From: an uncultured Collinsella sp.
GTDB taxonomy: Bacteria; Actinomycetota; Coriobacteriia; Coriobacteriales; Coriobacteriaceae
Direction of reading: 5' to 3'
DNA length: 5,756 nt
Assembly (NCBI GenBank): GCA_902494815.1
Contig: CABUVB010000117.1
Coordinates: 1 to 5,756, forward strand
The notes under the pieces are model-generated. The model saw nothing but the letters and a program-made list of their open reading frames with translations, had not been told where the DNA came from and did no database searches. Made by a program: the position numbers and the translations under genes. Shown here piece by piece: positions 1 through 4,592 of this stretch. Positions within the stretch are counted from its first letter, which is position 1. Every line of letters starts with the position of its first letter.

Positions 1-30
1 AGGGGGAGGCCTCGCGGCCTCCCCCTTTTT
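1..30 (+). terminator. Rho-independent terminator of an upstream gene
   Basis: A perfect 10 bp GC-rich stem (2-11 pairs with 16-25) encloses a four-base loop at 12-15 and is followed by five T at 26-30. The A at 1 can pair with the T at 26 to lengthen the stem. The T-run lies only on the right side, so the hairpin terminates transcription entering from the left on the + strand. The gene it serves lies outside the window. It separates the acpS operon from that gene. Confidence 0.9.
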
Positions 31-44
31 GCGTTTGCGGGCTT

Positions 45-74
45 TTGTCTCACATAGTAGCTGTGTTTTATAAC
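45..74 (+). promoter_or_regulatory. Candidate upstream promoter of the operon
   Basis: TTGTCT at 45-50 matches four of six bases of the -35 consensus and TATAAC at 69-74 matches five of six of the -10 consensus, with an 18-base spacer. It lies just after the upstream terminator, as expected for the first promoter of a new operon. Transcription would start near 81. This is motif matching only, and a sigma70-type consensus is assumed for this organism. Confidence 0.4.
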
Positions 75-80
75 CCTCGT

Positions 81-110
81 TTGTCGCATCTTCTGTGAAC
101 GGGCTACAAT
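81..110 (+). promoter_or_regulatory. Candidate main promoter of the acpS operon
   Basis: TTGTCG at 81-86 (four of six of the -35 consensus) and TACAAT at 105-110 (five of six of the -10 consensus) are 18 bases apart. Transcription would begin near 116-118, giving a leader of about 22 bases that holds little more than the acpS ribosome binding site. It lies exactly 36 bases downstream of a similar element at 45-74. Its distance to the gene makes it the better of the two candidates. Confidence 0.5.
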
Positions 111-129
111 AACTTAGTCTGTGCGATAT

Positions 130-137
130 GGAGGTGA
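130..137 (+). promoter_or_regulatory. Strong ribosome binding site that fixes the acpS start
   Basis: GGAGGTGA is an eight-base match to the anti-Shine-Dalgarno sequence and lies at ideal distance (five bases after GGAGG) from the ATG at 140. An in-frame ATG at 128 overlaps the left edge of this site, has no comparable site of its own and would add only four residues (MEVN). The start at 140 is therefore preferred. Confidence 0.85.
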
Positions 138-139
138 AC

Positions 140-679
140 ATGGCTGAAGCTGGTATCGGCGTTGATATCGTCGAGATTTCCCGTATGAAATCAATTCTTG
201 AAAAGACGCCGTCGTTTGCTAGGCGTGTGTTTACCGAAGAAGAGCGTGCGTATTGCGATGCATCATCGCGCCCCGCTGCTCACTATGCCAGCCGCTTTGC
301 TTCGCGCGAGGCGGTACTTAAAGCTCTCGGTACGGGTTTTAGTCAAGGCGTTGGTCGCAAGGATGTTTCGGTTACGCGTGATAAACTCGGCAAACCGAAA
401 GCGCTGCTTTCGGGCCGTGCTCTCGAGATCGCTCAAGAGCTGGGTGTTGTTGAGGTCGCTCTTTCCATTACGCTTACAGGAGACTTAGCCGTTGCGAATG
501 CCATCGCGATTACCGAAGATGCTCGGCCTAAGCCAAAAGAGGAAAAGGTGAGTACCAAGAAACGCGTAGCGCAGACATTTAAAGAGGCTCGCTCTGTTTT
601 AGATGAGCTTGAGCAGCTGCAGAATTCAGCATTGACGGAGCACCTGGGCGATGCTTCGCAAGATACGCTAGGAGCATAG
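140..679 (+). CDS. acpS: Holo-[acyl-carrier-protein] synthase with a C-terminal extension
   Basis: AcpS transfers 4'-phosphopantetheine from coenzyme A to the conserved serine of acyl carrier protein, switching on fatty acid synthesis in the cytoplasm. Seen in the sequence: the N-terminal GIGVDIVEI at residues 5-13, with Asp9 as the expected Mg2+ ligand, and RFASREAVLKALGTG at 52-66, with Glu57 as the second metal ligand. The C-terminal strand ALSITLTGDLAVANAIA at 107-123 corresponds to the family's S-x-(S/T)-H motif, but has Leu112 where the histidine normally is. Typical AcpS proteins are about 120-126 residues, and the catalytic domain here ends near 126. Residues 127-179 form an extra Lys/Glu-rich then helical tail (FKEARSVLDELEQLQ) that I do not recognise. 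It is the first gene of the operon and its TAG stop directly abuts the next ATG. Identity is secure; the activity of this divergent form is inferred. Confidence 0.9.
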   Translation: MAEAGIGVDIVEISRMKSILEKTPSFARRVFTEEERAYCDASSRPAAHYASRFASREAVLKALGTGFSQGVGRKDVSVTRDKLGKPKALLSGRALEIAQELGVVEVALSITLTGDLAVANAIAITEDARPKPKEEKVSTKKRVAQTFKEARSVLDELEQLQNSALTEHLGDASQDTLGA

Positions 680-2296
680 ATGAAACCGGTTTTGAGTACC
701 GAAGAAGTCGTTCGTCTCGAGGATATCATCGAACGCGAAGGGACTTCGAAGGCCGAGCTTATGGAGCTCGCGGGTGAGTTTGCCGCCAACGAGATCTTGA
801 AGCTCAATCCCGATCGGGTTCTCGTTCTGGTCGGTTTTGGTAATAATGGCGGCGACGGTTGGGTTGCCGCCGATATTCTGAGCCATAAGGGTGTGGACGT
901 CGATATCGTTTCTCCGGTTGAGCCGGATGAGATTCCTGCTGCTCTGGCACGTCATGTTGCTCGTCGTACTGCCGGCCGCGATGTGCACGTTTGCGTCGGC
1001 CCCTCGCGTGACGAACTCGAGGTTTTGATCGATAAGGCCGATGTTGTTGCCGATGCCATTTTTGGTACCGGTTTCCACGGGAATCTGCGTGCGCCGTTCT
1101 CCATCTGGATTCCTACGGTCAATGAATGCGCCGACTGTGTCGTATCCATTGATGTCCCCTCGGGCCTGAATGCCGAGACGGGCGTTGTTGATGACGACTG
1201 CATTCGTGCCGAGCATACGGTGACGATGATTGCGCCCAAGATTGGTTTGTATAGCGCCGATGGCCCTGAGTATGCTGGCGATTTGATCTGCGGCAATCTT
1301 TACGACCGTCTTGACGAGGTCATCGATGATGTCGACCACGCCGCCGAGATTGTCGAGCCCGGTGACTTAGTTGATTACTTTGCTCCACTACCTACGAATA
1401 TCGATAAGTATTCCCGTGGCTCTGTGCTTATTGTCGCCGGATCTGCGCAATATCCTGGTGCTGCCATTATGGCGGCCAAGTCTGCAGCTCGCGCGGGTGC
1501 TGGTTACGTGGCAGTTGCGGCTCCTGACGCCTGCGCCAATCTTATTCGCATGGCACTTCCTTCGATTCCCGTCTTTGCTATTCCGTCTGATTCCCGCGGC
1601 TCCTTTGGCGCCGCTGCGCGCATGACGGTGTGCGAGATTGCAAAGAAGTACAGCTGCGTACTGTGCGGTCCTGGTATGACGACATCTGCCGGCGCTATGC
1701 AGGTGGTTTCGGGCTTGCTCGAGCTTGATGTGCCGCTTATTTTGGACGCCGATGCACTCAACTGCCTTGCTAAGATTGCCATTGACGGTATTGATAGTAA
1801 TCCCGAGATGTATCGTCGCGAGCAGCCGTTGGTTATGACGCCGCACTATCGTGAGCTTTCGCGTCTGGTTGCCGGTGACGAGGTGAACGACCTTGGTACC
1901 GCGATTGCAGCCGCGCAGAAGGTTGTCTGGGCTGCAGGCTCCGACAACCTGGTGGTCATTGCCAAGGGGCCGACGACGGCTATCTGTGGCGTTGAGCGTG
2001 TACTGCTGCCGCTCTCGGGTCCGGCTTCTCTGGCAACTGCCGGTTCGGGTGATGTTCTCGCGGGTATTTTGGCCGGCACGCTTGCCACCATGCGCGACGA
2101 GATGGATCGTTGGGAGTTGCTGTATTCGTACGCCGTCGCACTTCACAGCTACGCCGGTTTTGCCGCGGCGACGGAGTATGGTGAGAAGAGCGTTATCGCG
2201 ACCGATCTTATCGACTTGATCGGTCCTGCCATGGAACTGGCGGCAAAGGATGCGCTCGAAGATCTGGGAATCATGGACGAAGGGTCGGATGACTAA
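680..2296 (+). CDS. nnr: Bifunctional NAD(P)H-hydrate epimerase / ADP-dependent NAD(P)H-hydrate dehydratase
   Basis: This enzyme repairs NADH and NADPH that have become hydrated. The N-terminal domain interconverts the R and S hydrates, and the C-terminal ribokinase-fold domain dehydrates the S form using ADP (ATP in some organisms). Epimerase (YjeF_N) domain, residues about 1-225: GFGNNGGDG at 52-60, DAIFGTG at 125-131 and SIDVPSGL at 156-163. Dehydratase (YjeF_C) domain, about 240-525: GSVLIVAGS at 247-255 followed by YPGAA, GPGM at 330-333, LDADALN at 355-361, MTPHYREL at 386-393, IAKG at 427-430 and LATAGSGDVLAG at 451-462. The 538-residue length suits the two-domain fused form. Two dehydratase signatures are altered: TPHPGE reads TPHYRE, and the GNPG before the GSGD segment reads GPAS. 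The ATG at 680 follows the acpS stop with no gap and has GGAG at 671-674 five bases upstream. Confidence 0.93.
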   Translation: MKPVLSTEEVVRLEDIIEREGTSKAELMELAGEFAANEILKLNPDRVLVLVGFGNNGGDGWVAADILSHKGVDVDIVSPVEPDEIPAALARHVARRTAGRDVHVCVGPSRDELEVLIDKADVVADAIFGTGFHGNLRAPFSIWIPTVNECADCVVSIDVPSGLNAETGVVDDDCIRAEHTVTMIAPKIGLYSADGPEYAGDLICGNLYDRLDEVIDDVDHAAEIVEPGDLVDYFAPLPTNIDKYSRGSVLIVAGSAQYPGAAIMAAKSAARAGAGYVAVAAPDACANLIRMALPSIPVFAIPSDSRGSFGAAARMTVCEIAKKYSCVLCGPGMTTSAGAMQVVSGLLELDVPLILDADALNCLAKIAIDGIDSNPEMYRREQPLVMTPHYRELSRLVAGDEVNDLGTAIAAAQKVVWAAGSDNLVVIAKGPTTAICGVERVLLPLSGPASLATAGSGDVLAGILAGTLATMRDEMDRWELLYSYAVALHSYAGFAAATEYGEKSVIATDLIDLIGPAMELAAKDALEDLGIMDEGSDD

Positions 2297-2298
2297 TC

Positions 2299-3444
2299 AT
2301 GAATAAAGCCGATTTGACGCGCTGGTCCTGGGTCGAGATCGACCGCGGGGCGCTCCGTCGCAACACGAGGGCCTATAAGAACTTGCTGAATCCACGTCAG
2401 CGCCTGTGCTGCGTGGTCAAGGCCGATGCTTATGGTCATGGAGCTGTTGAGTGCGCCAAGATCATGTATTCGGCCGGTGCCGACATGTTTGCCGTGGCGA
2501 CGGTTAACGAGGGCGTTGAGCTCCGACAGGGCGGGATTACGAAGCCCATCCTCATCCTAAGCGAGCCGCCTATCGAGGCCATTCCGACGTTGCTCGAGTT
2601 TGATATCATGCCTTCGGTCTATACGTCTGACTTTGCTCTTGCGTATGGCGAATGTGCCGTCGCGGCGGGCAAGGTGGGCAAGTATCATCTCGCCATCGAG
2701 ACGGGCATGAACCGCATTGGCGTACATTACACGCAGGTGCTCGACTTTGTCCGCGGTATTAATTTCCATCGCGGTATTCAGTGCGACGGCGTATTTACGC
2801 ACTTCGCCACGGCCGATGAACCTTCGGGCTGGGACTACAAACTGCAGTGTCAGCGCTTTACCGAGGCCGTTCAGGCCATTAAGGATGCGGGCTTTGAGTG
2901 CGGTATCGTGCACTGCGCCAACACGCCGTCCTCGATGCTCGACCCCTCGATGCATTTTGATATGATTCGCGCCGGCGTTGGCTTGTATGGCATGCAGCCG
3001 TGCGAGCTGAGTGGCCGCGTGATGCAGCTTGATCCCGTTATGAGCGTCCATGCGCGCGTGACGCGCGTGGCACACCCTGCGATGGGTGAGGGCGTGGGCT
3101 ACGGTTTTACCTACCGCGTACCGCGCACGCGCGTTCAGATCTGCACGCTGCCGATCGGTTATGCCGACGGCCTATCGCGTACGCTTTCCAATCGTATGGA
3201 TGTGCTGTATCGCGGCGAGCGCGTGCATCAGGTTGGCAATATCTGCATGGACCAGTTTATGGTCGCCATTCAGTCCAACCCGGCACACGAGATTCCCGAG
3301 GCCGAGTATGGTGACGAGATGATTATTGTCGGCCGCGATGGCGATGCCGAGATTACCATGGACGAGATGGCCCGACTGCGCGGAACGATTAACTACGAGG
3401 TCGCCTGCGGCTTTGGCATGCGCCTCGACAAGGTCTACGTGTAG
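2299..3444 (+). CDS. alr: Alanine racemase (PLP-dependent)
   Basis: Alr interconverts L- and D-alanine in the cytoplasm and supplies D-alanine for peptidoglycan. Fold-type III features are all visible: VVKADAYGHG at 39-48, where Lys41 should hold PLP; TGMNRIGV at 135-142, with Arg139 as the substrate/PLP-phenol contact; THFATADE at 167-174; MIRAGVGLYG at 222-231, where Arg224 faces the PLP ring nitrogen; GVGYGFTYR at 265-273, with Tyr268 as the second catalytic base; PIGYADG at 285-291; CMDQF at 316-320; and INYEVAC at 364-370. The 381-residue length is normal. Oddity: the segment HLAIETGMNR has Ala132 where the Geobacillus enzyme has the carbamylated Lys129. The ATG lies two bases after the nnr stop and only a weak ribosome binding site is present (GGATGA near 2287), so translation probably depends on re-initiation after nnr. 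No substitution affects the two catalytic bases. Confidence 0.95.
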   Translation: MNKADLTRWSWVEIDRGALRRNTRAYKNLLNPRQRLCCVVKADAYGHGAVECAKIMYSAGADMFAVATVNEGVELRQGGITKPILILSEPPIEAIPTLLEFDIMPSVYTSDFALAYGECAVAAGKVGKYHLAIETGMNRIGVHYTQVLDFVRGINFHRGIQCDGVFTHFATADEPSGWDYKLQCQRFTEAVQAIKDAGFECGIVHCANTPSSMLDPSMHFDMIRAGVGLYGMQPCELSGRVMQLDPVMSVHARVTRVAHPAMGEGVGYGFTYRVPRTRVQICTLPIGYADGLSRTLSNRMDVLYRGERVHQVGNICMDQFMVAIQSNPAHEIPEAEYGDEMIIVGRDGDAEITMDEMARLRGTINYEVACGFGMRLDKVYV

Positions 3445-3452
3445 GAGTCGCC

Positions 3453-4073
3453 ATGGGCGTCATGCACATCCCTGGCCATACCCATCAGGCACCACGTGAG
3501 GTCGCACTCGAGGAAATTGAGGCCGTTCTGGGCGATTGTCACCTCTGCCAGCTCTACCAGTCGCGTCACAATATCGTGTTTGGCGTGGGAAACCCCCGCG
3601 CTCGTGTGATGTTTATTGGCGAGGCGCCGGGCCGCAATGAGGATTTGCAGGGCGAGCCCTTTGTGGGGGCGGCAGGCGAGGACCTCAACGGCATTTTGTC
3701 GCTGGCGGGGCTCAAACGCGAAGACGTCTACATTGCCAACGTGCTTAAGTGCCGCCCGCCGGGAAACCGCAATCCGCGTCCCGAGGAAGTGCTGGCTTGC
3801 TCGCCGTTTTTGCGTGAGCAGATTCGAAGCATCTGGCCCGATATTATCGTGACGCTCGGCAACCCCGCGACGCACTTTGTGCTTAAGACCGAGATTGGCA
3901 TTACTAAGCTGCGCGGCAGGTTCCACCAGATGGGGCATTTTGTAGTAATGCCCACTTTTCATCCGGCAGCAGCGCTGCGCAATCCGGCGTGGCAGGAGCT
4001 GCTGGAGGAAGACTTTAAGATGCTGGGCGACTATCTGGAGCGACATCCCGCACCAGAGGACGCCTCGGAATAA
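3453..4073 (+). CDS. Family 4 (iron-sulfur) uracil-DNA glycosylase
   Basis: Family 4 uracil-DNA glycosylases cut uracil from DNA after cytosine deamination or misincorporation, starting base-excision repair. The four cysteines expected to hold a 4Fe-4S cluster are present with family spacing: CHLC at 29-32, then Cys100 and Cys116 (16 apart). Motif 1 is GEAPGRNEDLQGEPFVGAAG at 56-75, with the family 4 Glu63-Asp64 pair. Motif 2 is TFHPAAALRNP at 168-178, with His170. The 206-residue length is normal. GGAG at 3444-3447 overlaps the last base of the alr stop and lies five bases before the ATG, so this start is well supported; a second ATG at 3462 is less well placed. The gene ends with two adjacent TAA codons in frame (4071-4076). 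A DNA-repair enzyme is not a usual member of the alr-tsaE neighbourhood as I know it from mycobacteria. Confidence 0.92.
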   Translation: MGVMHIPGHTHQAPREVALEEIEAVLGDCHLCQLYQSRHNIVFGVGNPRARVMFIGEAPGRNEDLQGEPFVGAAGEDLNGILSLAGLKREDVYIANVLKCRPPGNRNPRPEEVLACSPFLREQIRSIWPDIIVTLGNPATHFVLKTEIGITKLRGRFHQMGHFVVMPTFHPAAALRNPAWQELLEEDFKMLGDYLERHPAPEDASE

Positions 4074-4085
4074 TAAGGAGCATAT

Positions 4086-4592
4086 ATGTCCCTGGAGCGC
4101 CTGGGGGTAGGTACTTACAAAACGACTTGCGCTGCCGATACGGAGTACTTTGGCGAGCTAATTGCACCGTGCCTTGAGGACGGCGATGTGCTCATCCTGA
4201 CCGGTGGCCTGGGAGTGGGCAAAACTCACTTTACCAAGGGCGTCTCGCGCGGGCTGGGCGATGGGCATATGGTTACGAGTCCTACGTTTGCGCTCATGGC
4301 CGTTCACGATCAAGGCCGTATTCCGCTGTTTCACTTTGATCTATACCGCTTGGAGCATGCCTACGAGCTCGAGGATACGGGCATTTTCGATGTGCTGGGC
4401 TATGAGGGTGCTTGCCTGCTGGAATGGGGCGAACAATTCCAGGACGAGCTGACGGATGAGTATCTTTCGGTGACGCTCAAGCGTGATGAGGGCGACAGTG
4501 ATGTGCGAACGATAACGCTCGAGGCGCACGGTGACCGCGCAATGGAGCTTTCCCATTTGATTGATAAGGCTGTACAAGATGAGCTTGCATAA
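4086..4592 (+). CDS. tsaE: tRNA t6A37 threonylcarbamoyladenosine biosynthesis ATPase TsaE
   Basis: TsaE is the P-loop ATPase that works with the TsaB-TsaD dimer to keep N6-threonylcarbamoyl transfer to A37 of ANN-decoding tRNAs turning over. Visible motifs: Walker A GGLGVGKT at 40-47, TSPTF at 64-68, HFDLYRL at 83-89 and LLEWGE at 111-116. These are in the family order and without key losses. The 168-residue length is slightly above the usual 150-160, owing to a C-terminal helix-like tail. AAGGAG at 4075-4080, which begins inside the second stop codon of the preceding gene, lies five bases before the ATG at 4086. The last 14 bases overlap the start of tsaB in another frame, which points to coupled translation of these two partner proteins. 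Confidence 0.94.
   Translation: MSLERLGVGTYKTTCAADTEYFGELIAPCLEDGDVLILTGGLGVGKTHFTKGVSRGLGDGHMVTSPTFALMAVHDQGRIPLFHFDLYRLEHAYELEDTGIFDVLGYEGACLLEWGEQFQDELTDEYLSVTLKRDEGDSDVRTITLEAHGDRAMELSHLIDKAVQDELA

Noticed and set aside
31..127. Possible riboswitch or small RNA in the intergenic gap
   Set aside because: The gap is only 97 bases and largely filled by two promoter candidates. I found no stem-loop beyond the terminator at 1-30 and no known aptamer pattern.
128..139. Earlier in-frame ATG for acpS
   Set aside because: It overlaps the strong GGAGGTGA site at 130-137, which is well spaced for the ATG at 140, and it adds only MEVN before the usual N-terminus.
668..1339. Open frame of 223 codons on the - strand opposite the Nnr epimerase domain
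   Set aside because: The + strand has clear GFGNNGGDG and DVPSGL motifs. The antisense translation shows no family and no initiation signal.
1388..2146. Open frame of 252 codons on the - strand opposite the Nnr dehydratase domain
   Set aside because: It mirrors a well-conserved enzyme domain and its composition (Arg/Thr/His/Asn rich) is typical of an antisense shadow. There is no motif or promoter support.
3054..3070. Alternating GCGCGTGACGCGCGT tract in alr
   Set aside because: It encodes HARVTRVAH in register with the alr frame and is explained by Arg/Val codon choice in GC-rich DNA. The short near-palindrome is followed by no T-run or other signal.
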